DNA of 64,000 nt, from positions 310,001 through 374,000 of the forward strand of contig NZ_RBWS01000006.1 of assembly GCF_003627955.1 (NCBI RefSeq). Reading direction: 5' to 3'. Numbering within the stretch: position 1 is the first letter of the stretch; the number at the start of each line of letters is the position of its first letter. The stretch comes from Sphingobacterium puteale (lineage in GTDB: Bacteria; Bacteroidota; Bacteroidia; Sphingobacteriales; Sphingobacteriaceae). The position numbers and the translations under genes are program-made. The notes under the pieces are model-generated. The model was not told the DNA's origin. It saw only the letters and a list, made by a program, of their open reading frames with translations, and did not search any database. Shown in pieces: positions 1-7,903 of the stretch.

Positions 1-2
1 TG

Positions 3-548
3 ATTTCTGAGTTTAAAAAGCAGGAGAAAGATCCGACACGTCGGCAGGCTGTACAGGAACGTTTTAGGTTGGCGCGCAGATTTTTAAATCCGCTTTACCC
101 GCTGATCCTGAAAGGTTACGGCAATAGTAAGTGTTCGGTGCAGGCGGCTTTTGGTCGAGCCATGTCGCATACCCTGACCAATGTGATCAAAGGTGAATTC
201 CCGGACTTTAGGATAGAGCCCTCGCTTGCTAAGATCAGCAATGGCATGTTGTCTCCGCTGGCGGTGAATAACTGCACGCGGACAGTCAATAAAATCCAGT
301 TGACCTGGGATGCCTCCGAATCAAATATCAAGGAATATAGCCAATGGGACGATCAAGTCATCCTCTGTGCTTATGATATCATCAGTGCGCATGCAGCCAT
401 CAATGAACAGCCGGTTCTCCGGCAGGATACCCAAATGGCAATCGATCTGCCATCCATCCTGCATGCAAAGCCAGTGCACCTCTACCTGTTCTTGCATGAC
501 CGTGAAGAAAAGCTGTATTCCAGGAGTCAATACCTCGGTCTTTTATAA
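3..548 (+). CDS. DUF6266 family protein, 5' end outside window
   Basis: The reading frame is open from the left edge (first whole codon at base 3) to a TAA at 548, so the gene starts before the window. No in-frame ATG is visible; the TTG at 69 is internal. About 181 residues are present. The order of a basic N-terminal stretch, an NPLYPLI segment, an AAFGRAMSHTL segment and a PDFRIEPS segment resembles DUF6266, a Bacteroidota family of unknown function of about 200 residues. The DUF5675 gene follows 14 bases later on the same strand, so the two are probably co-transcribed. No biochemical role is known to me. Confidence 0.75.
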   Translation: MSEFKKQEKDPTRRQAVQERFRLARRFLNPLYPLILKGYGNSKCSVQAAFGRAMSHTLTNVIKGEFPDFRIEPSLAKISNGMLSPLAVNNCTRTVNKIQLTWDASESNIKEYSQWDDQVILCAYDIISAHAAINEQPVLRQDTQMAIDLPSILHAKPVHLYLFLHDREEKLYSRSQYLGLL

Positions 549-562
549 AATAAAAAGATAGT

Positions 563-1006
563 ATGAAATCAGTTGTAAACGTAAAACGTATCAAACAGGG
601 AGTACATAGCACGGTGTCTGAAATCTTTGTCAACAACACATTCGTCTGCTATAGTCTCGAAAATATTCCGCGGCCAGTAAAAATAAGAGGCGAGACGGCT
701 ATCCCAGCAGGACGTTATTCCTTAGGTTTTAACCGTGAGGGCGGGATGAATGGCCGCTATTACGACGACTACCCAAAGCTACATCGTGGCATGCTTGAAA
801 TAATTGATATTCCAAACTTTAGCTACGTCTACTTCCACAAGGGGAATAGCTATAAACAGACCGCTGGCTGTATACTTGTAGGATCCCAGTATGTATTGGA
901 GGATGGCGATTATCGTCTGTTGGCTTCAGGTGTAGCCTACAAAAAATTGTATTCCATCGTTGTTGCGCTCATGCTGCAGGGATTAGTGGATGTGGAGGTT
1001 CAGTGA
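563..1006 (+). CDS. DUF5675 family protein
   Basis: The protein has 147 residues. It resembles DUF5675: an N-terminal strand with a STVSEIFVNN segment, a central ETAIPAGRY segment and a C-terminal FHKGN...GCILVG motif. The His and Cys of that motif (about residues 92 and 102) look like a possible active site reminiscent of L,D-transpeptidase-like folds; this is inference. The family occurs in Bacteroidota next to phage- or lysis-like genes. Here it lies between DUF6266 and two tiny hydrophobic proteins, which fits a cell-wall-active or lysis-related cassette. ATG 563 is the natural start, 14 bases after the upstream stop. Confidence 0.75.
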   Translation: MKSVVNVKRIKQGVHSTVSEIFVNNTFVCYSLENIPRPVKIRGETAIPAGRYSLGFNREGGMNGRYYDDYPKLHRGMLEIIDIPNFSYVYFHKGNSYKQTAGCILVGSQYVLEDGDYRLLASGVAYKKLYSIVVALMLQGLVDVEVQ

Positions 1007-1054
1007 TGATGGCTCTTGTTGGAAATTAGGACAAAAAATAAAAATGAAAGAACA

Positions 1055-1279
1055 ATGAAAAAAATCTTTAACAAAATAGGACAGGTGCTGCAGCTGGTGC
1101 TGGCGGCGCCTGTTAAACTGCCGGGTAAAGTCGGGAATGTATTAAAATACGTGGCCTTGGGCCTTGGGATTGTGGAGACAGTATTGGATCGGGAGGAGCC
1201 ACCGCCAGAGGCTGACGACGTAACAGAGAAAGGCTCGAAGGAAGCGCTGGAAAGGAGTGGGGCCGATGAAGCTGAATGA
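1055..1279 (+). CDS. Small hydrophobic protein with acidic tail
   Basis: This protein of about 74 residues is not a recognised family. The start is taken at ATG 1055 because a purine-rich AAAGAAC precedes it; an in-frame TTG at 1016 would add an unlikely leader. A basic N-terminus is followed by an amphipathic/hydrophobic region (about residues 8-46) and a strongly acidic C-terminus. The next gene starts inside its last codons, so the two are translationally coupled. Position after DUF5675 and composition suggest a membrane-associated, possibly holin-like partner; this is inference only. Confidence 0.55.
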   Translation: MKKIFNKIGQVLQLVLAAPVKLPGKVGNVLKYVALGLGIVETVLDREEPPPEADDVTEKGSKEALERSGADEAE

Positions 1280-1439
1280 TATCCGTATCTCGGCTATAGG
1301 TGGTACGGTATGCTCGATATGGGCCAGTATCTCGCTGGGCGATGTACTGCAGACGATCCTTACGGCTGCTTTGGGTACACTGGTCAGTTTTGTAACCAGT
1401 CGTTTACTGGGACGCTATAGTAAGCGAAGACGTCCATAA
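1266..1439 (+). CDS. Tiny membrane protein (holin-like?)
   Basis: ATG 1266 overlaps the end of the previous gene by 14 bases, and the product is 57 residues long. It has one or two hydrophobic stretches (about residues 9-30 and 31-46) and a very basic C-terminal tail ending SKRRRP. This topology is like small holins, but the family is not recognised. A strong hairpin follows immediately, so this is the last gene of the cassette. Confidence 0.5.
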   Translation: MKLNDIRISAIGGTVCSIWASISLGDVLQTILTAALGTLVSFVTSRLLGRYSKRRRP

Positions 1440-1446
1440 TGGAAGA

Positions 1447-1473
1447 CAAGGCGCACCCAAACGGTGCGCCTTG
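1447..1473 (+). terminator. Hairpin after the DUF6266/DUF5675 cassette
   Basis: A perfect 11-bp inverted repeat (CAAGGCGCACC and its complement) with a 5-base loop lies 8 bases after the last stop. The downstream tract is only moderately T-rich, so this is a probable but not classic intrinsic terminator. Confidence 0.6.
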
Positions 1474-1544
1474 CTCATTTAGATGAGGTCGGAGATGGAT
1501 ATATATAGGGATATCACGAATCGTGATTAAGAATTGAAACCTTA

Positions 1545-1631
1545 ATGAAGGAAGGTGTAGTAAAGACATTTGCCCGAAGAACTGAGTTGGTTAACCTTTT
1601 GGCTGATGATTATTTGGATAAGAAAGAATAA
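1545..1631 (+). other. Possible 28-codon small ORF
   Basis: ATG 1545 to TAA 1631 encodes a 28-residue charged peptide with an RRTELVNLLADDYLDKK core. There is no recognisable family and no clear ribosome binding site. It may be chance or a gene remnant. Nothing else is seen between the hairpin at 1473 and the gene ending at 1675. Confidence 0.15.
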
Positions 1632-1674
1632 AGTTAACACAATAGATATTTAGCTAATGAATGAACTTATATAC

Positions 1675-1995
1675 TTATTTTAAAACGGCCTCCGTTTTGA
1701 TTAAAAATTGATCAACGGCCTTCCTAATATCGATTCCAGATCTTTCCGCCAAGACAATCAGCCACCAAATGTTTTCACCAAGTTTATGTTCCAATTCTGC
1801 TTCAGAACCGGCTTTCGGCCAACGTTGTTGTTGCGACATAACGTTTCTGCCCACTAAACCAGCATCCGTTAAATAAGCCAGCGCATCCTCTTCCACAGTC
1901 CATTCACTTCCATGGTGGAGCAATTCCAGTTCGCGATATTTTTCTCTAATTTCCATACTGCGGCGAATGATTTCATCAAAATTTTCTATACTCAT
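1675..1995 (-). CDS. MazG-like nucleotide pyrophosphohydrolase family protein
   Basis: The protein has 106 residues and is mostly helical. The segment EAELEHKLGENIWWLIVLAERSGID resembles the MazG / all-alpha NTP pyrophosphohydrolase signature, in which an acidic helix is followed by a hydrophobic helix and a short Asp/Glu-containing turn. Known relatives hydrolyse (d)NTPs to monophosphates, often as house-cleaning enzymes. Only part of the usual EExxE metal-binding pattern is obvious, so activity is uncertain. The gene is isolated, transcribed leftward, and starts at ATG 1995. Confidence 0.65.
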   Translation of the reverse strand: MSIENFDEIIRRSMEIREKYRELELLHHGSEWTVEEDALAYLTDAGLVGRNVMSQQQRWPKAGSEAELEHKLGENIWWLIVLAERSGIDIRKAVDQFLIKTEAVLK

Positions 1996-2056
1996 ATCTT
2001 TACTATTGTTTAGTCCACATTGGATTTGTTTCTAATATAGCCATAATCCATAGATA

Positions 2057-2179
2057 ATGCTAACCGTTAGTTTTGAAACTAATTCAAAAAGTACCGATGA
2101 TATTATCGTGCGTGTTGCTGGGGTTTCGCTTGATTTTGTACAGAAAGTACGGGCTGATCTAGCCAGAGACAAAAAGTAA
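2057..2179 (+). other. Possible 40-codon gene remnant
   Basis: ATG 2057 to TAA 2179 gives a 40-residue peptide whose end (VAGVSLDFVQKVRADLARDKK) resembles the short helical C-terminal tails of some nuclease or hypothetical proteins in Bacteroidota. The upstream part of such a gene is missing. It is noted as a possible decayed fragment in the 258-base gap between MazG-like and AraC genes. Confidence 0.2.
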
Positions 2180-2253
2180 GTATTCCCAATATAGACGAAG
2201 ACCCGATTCGTAGGCAATTGTATCTTTTGGACCTGCAGGAAGAACGCCTGAAA

Positions 2254-3066
2254 CTAGGATAGGGGATCGACCAAACGACTTGGAGCCAATCCAAACTGCT
2301 TTTTGAAAGCAAATGAAAAATGGGAAAGATTTTCAAATCCTACCTCATAACAGACTTCCAAGGGCTTTTTTTTCTTTTCTGTAAGCTGATAATAGGCAAG
2401 TTCCAAACGTTTATGGGTCAACCAGCGTTGTGGAGTCATGGTGAAAGCCTTTTTGAAGTCCCGCTTAAAGGTTGTCAGACTTCTGCCGGTGAGGTAACCA
2501 AATTTTTCCAGTGGAAGATTGAACATAAAATTCTTTTCCATATAATCGACAAGGTTGATTTTTCCGGGCTCTTCAAAATTAGCAAGCACATGATCGATCT
2601 CTTGGTTCAGCGTTCGGAGAATACTGATGGCTTCGGTAATTTTAATGGAGGCAATATCTGCAGGAATGTCTTTCATGTCGAAATAGGGGATAAGTGATGC
2701 CAGGCAACTTTCCAGGAGCGGGTGATTATTGAAACAAAAAATCTTCGGTGAATTTTTGGGTTGGGGATTTATATTCTTGCCTGCATAGAAATTCTTTAAA
2801 GTTTCTAATGATAGATGCATGACAACAGTTTTATGAGGCTCACCGTCTTTAGGATAATTAATAATAGTCGCCAACTGATTTCTGGGAATTAGAAAAATAT
2901 CCCCTTTTCCAAATATATAGGTAGCATCAGCCTGTACAATCTTGGTTTCTCCGGAAAGAAACCAGACCAGCATATGCTGGTCAAACATAATATCTGATTT
3001 GAAAAACTTGTCTTCGTAGCTTGAAAGCTTTATATCTTCGGTAATGTATCGGGCTTGGTATTCCAT
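2254..3066 (-). CDS. AraC family transcriptional regulator
   Basis: The protein has 270 residues. The N-terminal part (about 1-150) is a cupin-like sensing domain with a GKGDIFLIPRNQLAT strand pair. The C-terminal part (about 170-268) has the two AraC helix-turn-helices, including SLTTFKRDFKKAF and VGFENLSHFSFAFKKQFGLAPS. It is a close paralogue of the regulator at 16081-16884. It lies 124 bases downstream of the SDR gene at 3191-4183 on the same strand. It plausibly controls that SDR through the direct repeats at 4243-4277. The inducer is unknown. Confidence 0.9.
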   Translation of the reverse strand: MEYQARYITEDIKLSSYEDKFFKSDIMFDQHMLVWFLSGETKIVQADATYIFGKGDIFLIPRNQLATIINYPKDGEPHKTVVMHLSLETLKNFYAGKNINPQPKNSPKIFCFNNHPLLESCLASLIPYFDMKDIPADIASIKITEAISILRTLNQEIDHVLANFEEPGKINLVDYMEKNFMFNLPLEKFGYLTGRSLTTFKRDFKKAFTMTPQRWLTHKRLELAYYQLTEKKKKPLEVCYEVGFENLSHFSFAFKKQFGLAPSRLVDPLS

Positions 3067-3190
3067 GATTTTTGCTTTTTTATGAAGGAAATTAATAACT
3101 TAAAGATAAGAAATAATAGCATTTACTTTGTTTAAAAGTTCATTGCGAAATTGGGGCAAAATGCAGATCCTGCCCCAGTAGTAAGCCGAT

Positions 3191-4183
3191 TTACGGATTG
3201 AAGCGAATACCCGTCATCTCTTCTGTCAGTTTCCATAGTTTCTTCGCATTGGTTTCATCAAGTGAATAAGGGTGTACGCCTTTTTGGTCGGTCATATCTG
3301 ATGATAGTACTGCAATGTCCCCATCCTCACAATAGACTCCTCCAATATGCTCCAATAAAGGGCTTGTAGCACACCATACTGTTGTAGCTGCTCCCTGTGG
3401 GATCGTTTTTAATGATGCCGCTACCTCAGGCAACATGTTGCCATTTACATCCACAAAACCCATTTTTTGAAATAGTTCCAGTGGAGCTTCTCTGCCCAAT
3501 TCAGTCCCACCAATAGAACCTGGATGAACGGCATAGCTTCTGATATGGGAAGATTGTCCCCGCACATCCAGTTCCATTGAAAAAAGATTGACAGCGGTCT
3601 TGGATTGTCCGTACCCCTGTAACGTTTCATATGCGCTGTGAAGGAAATGAGGATCATCAAAATTAAAAGGCGCAAAATGATGACCGTGGGAGGAAACATT
3701 AATCACGCGTGCTCCATTGGCTTTTTTTAGTGACGGCCATAGTCTGGCGCTGAGCTGGAATAAGGCTAAATAGTTGGTCGCCAGCTGGGATTCTATACCC
3801 CGTGCATCTCTGCGAAGTGGTACCCACATAATACCTGCATTGTTGATCAGTAAATGTAAGGGTCTTCCTGACGCGATAAAGTTTTCCGCGAAAGCATCAA
3901 TAGATGTGGGAGACATTAAATCCATTGCGACAATTTCGACATTTCTAATTCCTTCCAGATTCTTCTTTGCCTTTTCAATATCGCGCGCAGGTATGATTAC
4001 TGTAGCTCCAGCTGCGGCGAGAACTTTGGTGGTTTCCAACCCAATTCCTGTGTTACCGCCAGTGACAATAGCGATTTTTCCGGTAAGATCGATGTTTTGA
4101 ATGACATCATTGGCTGTTGATTTTGCATTGAAGCCCGAACCGATAGGCTGTTGTTGAACTCCCTGATAATTATTCTTTTCCAT
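3191..4183 (-). CDS. SDR family oxidoreductase (retinol dehydrogenase-like)
   Basis: The protein has 330 residues with a complete classical SDR core: TGGNTGIG nucleotide-binding motif at 41-48, NNAG at 114-117, Ser at 164/165, and Tyr191 and Lys195 in YGQSK. The length and the 30-residue N-terminal extension match the retinol-dehydrogenase/WW-oxidoreductase-like branch, which are NADP-dependent carbonyl or alcohol oxidoreductases. The substrate cannot be read. It is the first gene of a leftward pair with the AraC regulator at 2254-3066. A -7 box (TAATTTTG) and two direct repeats precede it. It is paralogous to the SDR at 14152. Confidence 0.9.
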   Translation of the reverse strand: MEKNNYQGVQQQPIGSGFNAKSTANDVIQNIDLTGKIAIVTGGNTGIGLETTKVLAAAGATVIIPARDIEKAKKNLEGIRNVEIVAMDLMSPTSIDAFAENFIASGRPLHLLINNAGIMWVPLRRDARGIESQLATNYLALFQLSARLWPSLKKANGARVINVSSHGHHFAPFNFDDPHFLHSAYETLQGYGQSKTAVNLFSMELDVRGQSSHIRSYAVHPGSIGGTELGREAPLELFQKMGFVDVNGNMLPEVAASLKTIPQGAATTVWCATSPLLEHIGGVYCEDGDIAVLSSDMTDQKGVHPYSLDETNAKKLWKLTEEMTGIRFNP

Positions 4184-4213
4184 TTTGAATACTTTTAATT
4201 GTTATTACTGAGA

Positions 4214-4277
4214 CAAAATTAGGACGGATTAACATGCGCTGTTTTGTTCAAAAGTCCTAATTAGCTTTGTTCAAAAG
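4214..4277 (-). promoter_or_regulatory. Promoter and direct-repeat operator of the SDR at 3191-4183
   Basis: Read on the minus strand, CTTTTGAACAAA occurs at 4277-4266 and again at 4254-4243, a 23-base period. It is followed after exactly 21 bases by TAATTTTG (4221-4214), the Bacteroidota -7 box. Direct repeats two helical turns apart are the usual AraC operator geometry. The same geometry occurs at 14074-14134. Confidence 0.6.
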
Positions 4278-4402
4278 GGCAGGTGATTTTATAACAATAC
4301 CAGTAGTTCGTTTTTCTTTGTTTTGGTTAGGATAATCCTCATTCTGGCAACGTAAGGTGTAGCTATTTGGGAGCAACTATGGTGTACCACACTTAATAGG
4401 AA

Positions 4403-4969
4403 TTATTCTTGCTGGTAGACCAGGTCTTTGCTGATGCAATGTTCTTCCCAGGGCATTTCTATAAGCCGGCTATGCGCGTTTTGTGGAATGATACTTTTTG
4501 ATGTCGGCAGGTAAAAATGGGTTTTATTTCCACTTCTTAACGTATCGCGTAAATCGGGGATCTTTTTGAGGGTGCGTTGCAAGGCCGCAAAAAATGCTTT
4601 TGAGGATTTGTCAGCTTGCTTCATGATCTGCCGCAGGTGGATGATTTCTCTCGTACGATCAGTTTCATAACCACCACTTCCTACGATTGTATATTCGGCT
4701 ACAGGCGAATCGTAGAAGAGACCGGAACTTCTGATAGCCTCCTGATCTGAAAAGGGATAGGTGGACAGAAAAAATCCATAATAATCCGATGATGAAAAGC
4801 TTTCCAAAAACGCCGACTGATTTTCCTTGCTATATTTCACATAATTACGCTTGCCTGAACCGCGGTTTATCGTTTCAATATAGGCGTGCGCACGATGTTT
4901 TTCCATCGTTTCGCCGCAATACTGAAAAAATAGCTCTGCAGGTATGGCAATCCAAAAGTATTGACCCAT
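4403..4969 (-). CDS. Hypothetical protein
   Basis: The protein has 188 residues and is not recognised. It is soluble, with no signal peptide or membrane segment. It has an aromatic N-terminus (MGQYFWIAIPAELFF), a Ser/Tyr-rich middle and a basic helical part (about 115-150, AALQRTLKKIPDL). ATG 4969 has a purine-rich CAAGAAAAAA leader. It is transcribed leftward as a single gene, with a DUF1398-like remnant immediately upstream. No function can be proposed. Confidence 0.6.
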   Translation of the reverse strand: MGQYFWIAIPAELFFQYCGETMEKHRAHAYIETINRGSGKRNYVKYSKENQSAFLESFSSSDYYGFFLSTYPFSDQEAIRSSGLFYDSPVAEYTIVGSGGYETDRTREIIHLRQIMKQADKSSKAFFAALQRTLKKIPDLRDTLRSGNKTHFYLPTSKSIIPQNAHSRLIEMPWEEHCISKDLVYQQE

Positions 4970-5005
4970 TTTTTTCTTGTATTTAATTTAACTAATATAG
5001 GATAT

Positions 5006-5128
5006 TTACTCTTCCGTATCATTATTGTAACCAATGGCCAAAGGCTTTTGACCATCCACAACATAAGCTTCGTAACAGGTAACGCCTAATTTTTTAATGC
5101 CCTGAATGTAGGCAGGCAAGTAAATATA
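5006..5128 (-). pseudogene. C-terminal remnant of a DUF1398-like protein
   Basis: A 40-codon frame on the minus strand reads YLPAYIQGIKKLGV followed by TCYEAYVVDGQKP and ends at TAA 5006. This pattern (PAYIQ..KxLGVTxYExxVxDG) is characteristic of the DUF1398 family. There is no in-frame start and a TAG directly precedes the frame, so the front of the gene is lost. It lies upstream of the Crp/Fnr gene. Confidence 0.5.
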
Positions 5129-5219
5129 CTAAAAGAATCAGACCAAGTATGTTAAGGTTATATAACTTATTTTTTACTATCTTAATGGCACTAAAAATGA
5201 TGAAAACAGATTTAAAATA

Positions 5220-5795
5220 ATGCTTGAACAGTTCAAAAAACACCTGGATAAATTTATAAAGGTTTCCGATGATGAATTTGCCGACATTACTGGATATTTT
5301 GAGCCCCAGACGCTTAAAAAGAAAGAAAACTTATTGACCGAAGGGCAGATCTGCAAAGCAAGTTATTTTGTACTGGATGGAATTATAAGAAAATTTTTCA
5401 TCAACGAAAAGGGTGTTCAGCAGACTACTGAATTCGCGATTGAAAACTGGTGGATGACGGAGACGTTCTCTTATATAAATCAGACACCCACAGAGTTTTA
5501 TATTCAGGCTGTACAGCCAACGGAAATTCTGGTCATTCGCCAGAATGCCTTCAATGATCTAATGGAAAATCACCCGGTCATGGAAAAGTATTTTCGCATG
5601 GTGTACCAGAAAGCCTATGCTGCTGCACAGATGCGTGTCAAGATGCTTTACGAACATTCCAGGGAAGAGCTATATCGTCAATTTCTCAAGAATCAACCTG
5701 CATTTCTCCAACGTGTACCGCAATATCTCATTGCTTCCTATCTAGGCTTTACACCCGAGTATCTCAGCGAAATCCGCAAAAAAAATTTTTCTTAA
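5220..5795 (+). CDS. Crp/Fnr family transcriptional regulator
   Basis: The protein has 191 residues. The N-terminal cyclic-nucleotide-binding-like barrel (about 25-115) contains LLTEGQICKASYFVLDG. A dimerisation helix follows and the C-terminus holds a helix-turn-helix ending YLIASYLGFTPEYLSEIRKK. There is no Fnr-type cysteine cluster. The last codons and stop overlap a palindrome (5791-5806) that lies upstream of the -7 box of the next gene. The original target was probably the CMD gene now at 13484-13927. Its 3' end is duplicated at 13353-13417. Confidence 0.9.
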   Translation: MLEQFKKHLDKFIKVSDDEFADITGYFEPQTLKKKENLLTEGQICKASYFVLDGIIRKFFINEKGVQQTTEFAIENWWMTETFSYINQTPTEFYIQAVQPTEILVIRQNAFNDLMENHPVMEKYFRMVYQKAYAAAQMRVKMLYEHSREELYRQFLKNQPAFLQRVPQYLIASYLGFTPEYLSEIRKKNFS

Positions 5796-5908
5796 ACCCG
5801 TTTAAATTTTCCCGGCTCTCTATTATCCAATTTTGTAGTATCAAATTAAAAAATAAGAAAAATGGAAAAACGAATCAACATCAGCACAACAGAACCACAG
5901 GCATTCAA
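5731..5908 (+). repeat. Left copy of a 178-base direct repeat
   Basis: Bases 5731-5908 match 13353-13530 over the same length with a small number of substitutions and no gaps. The repeat covers the last 20 or so codons of the Crp/Fnr gene, the intergenic promoter, and the first 16 codons of a CMD gene. After a 180-base in-frame gap the match resumes at 5912-5947 against 13714-13749. Confidence 0.9.
5791..5835 (+). promoter_or_regulatory. Crp-type palindrome and -7 box (left copy)
   Basis: CTTAAACCCGTTTAAA (5791-5806) is a near-perfect palindrome overlapping the crp stop codon. CAATTTTG (5828-5835), a -7-like box, follows after 21 bases. The intact right copy (13413-13457) has a perfect palindrome. 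Here the promoter leads only into a gene remnant. Confidence 0.5.
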
Positions 5909-5948
5909 ATCGGCTACCAAATTTTTCACCGAGGAGGAGCAGATCAAT
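5862..5948 (+). pseudogene. Internally deleted CMD/AhpD-like gene remnant
   Basis: The first 16 residues are identical to the CMD protein at 13484-13927. Codons 17-76 are missing in frame, including the C48-x-x-C51 redox motif. About a dozen residues of FFTEEEQ-type homology then follow before similarity stops near 5948. The frame runs on without homology to 6056 and overlaps the opposing AraC gene. It cannot make an active enzyme. Confidence 0.85.
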
Positions 5949-5984
5949 TTCAAACATTTTGTACTATTACCCATACTTATGAAA

Positions 5985-6890
5985 TCAGTTCTTGGCTTCC
6001 TTAAATTGAGCAGGTGTAACACCTACCAATTTTTTAAACAAACGGGTAAAATATGAAGGGCTTTCAAATCCCAGATCATAGGCTATGCCAGAAATGTTGC
6101 TGTCCGATCCCAGCAATAGATTTTTCGCCTCTTTAATCAGGTAAATATGGACATGTTCCAGAGCGGTTTTCCCGGTTTCCTGTTTAAGAAGATCGCTCAG
6201 ATACCTGCTTGATAGAAAAAGTTCTCCCGCAAGATAATTTACGGTGGGCAAACCTTCTTTAAGGTGCAGCTTCTTATCAAAATAGTTCTTTAATACTGTC
6301 TGAAACCTTTTTAGCGTGGTTCCCGAAACGTTATTACTTCGATCCACAAACTGTCTTTTATAAAAGCGGTCGGAATATTTTAGGATGGAATCAATATGTG
6401 ACAGGATAATTTCACGGCTGAATTCATCTGAGTTTTCGTCATATTCCTTGCGTATTTTTTCATAGAGCTCCCACATGATAACCTCCTCAGCAGGAGATAG
6501 GTGCAAGGCTTCATTTATTTCATACTCAAAATAGCCATAGTTTTTGATCTGGTCATGCAGAATATGGCCGGCCAGATAATCCTCATGAAAAAATATAACA
6601 AAACCCTTTTCTGCAAACTGTACATTACTGACCTCAATAATTTGCCTTGGCTTCATAAAAACGGTAGATCCATTACTGTGGTCATATTTCGTTTTCCCAT
6701 ATAGCACATAGCCCGATTTGATCTTTTTCAAAGCAACCATATAAAAGTCTCCGGTGAACCTGTCTTCTCCGACCGAATACGTCATAAGTTCTTTACAGGT
6801 CATCAGGCTCAATAGTGGATGCTTCGGAGTTTCAAAGCCACTTTTTTCATGAAGTTCGGTTATGCTTTTATAATGATTGATCTTTTCCAA
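5985..6890 (-). CDS. AraC family transcriptional regulator
   Basis: The protein has 301 residues. The N-terminal sensory domain (about 1-180) shares HPLLSLMTC, YVLYGKTKYDHSNG and MKPRQIIEV segments with the paralogues at 10807 and, more distantly, 45818. The C-terminal AraC domain (about 200-300) has two helix-turn-helices, LSSRYLSDLLKQETGKT and LGFESPSYFTRLFKKLVGVTP. It is divergent from the SDR-MFS-CMD operon starting at 7048. It probably acts on the 20-base element at 6942-6961. The ligand is unknown. Confidence 0.9.
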   Translation of the reverse strand: MEKINHYKSITELHEKSGFETPKHPLLSLMTCKELMTYSVGEDRFTGDFYMVALKKIKSGYVLYGKTKYDHSNGSTVFMKPRQIIEVSNVQFAEKGFVIFFHEDYLAGHILHDQIKNYGYFEYEINEALHLSPAEEVIMWELYEKIRKEYDENSDEFSREIILSHIDSILKYSDRFYKRQFVDRSNNVSGTTLKRFQTVLKNYFDKKLHLKEGLPTVNYLAGELFLSSRYLSDLLKQETGKTALEHVHIYLIKEAKNLLLGSDSNISGIAYDLGFESPSYFTRLFKKLVGVTPAQFKEAKN

Positions 6891-6941
6891 TGTCTCTAAT
6901 TTTAGGAATTTGCTTGTTGAAATGTTTCAAAATTACATTTT

Positions 6942-7007
6942 CGTAAATCTGTGCTATTCTTCCGCTGATATGGAGTAGAGCAGAGGCCAGTTCTGGATAT
7001 AACTTTG
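6942..7007 (+). promoter_or_regulatory. AraC-type element and promoter of the 7048 operon
   Basis: CGTAAATCTGTGCTATTCTT (6942-6961) recurs as 18/20 and 19/20 matches at 9767 and 11888. TAACTTTG (7000-7007) is a perfect -7 box 38 bases downstream. No -33 TTG is evident at the expected place, which suggests activator dependence. Confidence 0.65.
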
Positions 7008-7047
7008 TCTTATCAAAATAACAAATAATAATTTAAACAATAACAAA

Positions 7048-7869
7048 ATGGCAAAGACAATTTTTATTACAGGAGCAACTTCAGGATTTGGAAAACTTTG
7101 GACAGAAGCACTATTGCAACGTGGGGACAACGTCGTGGCAACTTCGAGAAAAGCGAATGCTTTTACAGCATTATCAGAAAAGTATGGCGATCAGTTATTA
7201 CCGTTACAGTTGGATATTACCGATAGAGAAGCAGTATTTGCTACCGTAAACAAAGCCAAGGAACATTTCGGTCAGCTTGATGTGGTGATCAACAATGCGG
7301 GGTACGGCGTTTTTGGTGCAGTGGAAGAAATCGGTGAAAAAGTAGCCCGGGATGTTTTCGATGCAAATCTGTTCGGAACACTATGGGTGACACAGGCAGC
7401 ATTGCCAATCCTAAGAGCACAGGGACATGGTCATATCATCCAGCTTTCAAGTGTACTGGGCGTATGGAGCCTTCCGACTTTAGGCATTTACAACGCAACA
7501 AAATTTGCGGTGGAAGGCCTCAGTGAGGCGCTGGCCAGCGAGGTAAAAGATTTTGGCATCCATGTAACGCTTATCGAACCAAATGGCTATAAAACAGAAT
7601 TTGGTGGAAGTTCGGCAGTTTTTGGCGATTCGCTCGATGTTTATAATCCGCTAAAGGAAAGCCTGAGCAAAATAGAGGGGCTTGGCCCAGACGATTACGG
7701 CACTCCGGAAGCGACTGTTCCAGCAATCTTAACACTGATCGACAGTGAAAATCCGCCGTTAAGATTATTCCTGGGCAAATTGGGATATGTCAAAACAGAA
7801 AGGGTGTATGGTGAAAAACTTCAACAGTGGAAGGAATGGAAAGATGTTTCAGAAGCAGCGCACGGGTAA
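7048..7869 (+). CDS. SDR family oxidoreductase
   Basis: The protein has 273 residues and is a classical SDR: TGATSGFG at 8-15, NNAG at 82-85, Ser134/135, and Tyr148 and Lys152 in YNATK. NAD(P)-dependent reduction or oxidation of a carbonyl or alcohol is expected; the substrate is unknown. It is the first gene of an operon with an MFS exporter (34 bases downstream) and a CMD/AhpD-like protein. It is paralogous along its full length to the SDR at 9855, including the C-terminal WKEWKDVSEAAHG tail. A strong -7 box and the shared AraC-type element lie upstream. Confidence 0.9.
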   Translation: MAKTIFITGATSGFGKLWTEALLQRGDNVVATSRKANAFTALSEKYGDQLLPLQLDITDREAVFATVNKAKEHFGQLDVVINNAGYGVFGAVEEIGEKVARDVFDANLFGTLWVTQAALPILRAQGHGHIIQLSSVLGVWSLPTLGIYNATKFAVEGLSEALASEVKDFGIHVTLIEPNGYKTEFGGSSAVFGDSLDVYNPLKESLSKIEGLGPDDYGTPEATVPAILTLIDSENPPLRLFLGKLGYVKTERVYGEKLQQWKEWKDVSEAAHG

Positions 7870-7903
7870 TTCCGTGCTTCTTTTCACATAGTTAAACATA
7901 GTT

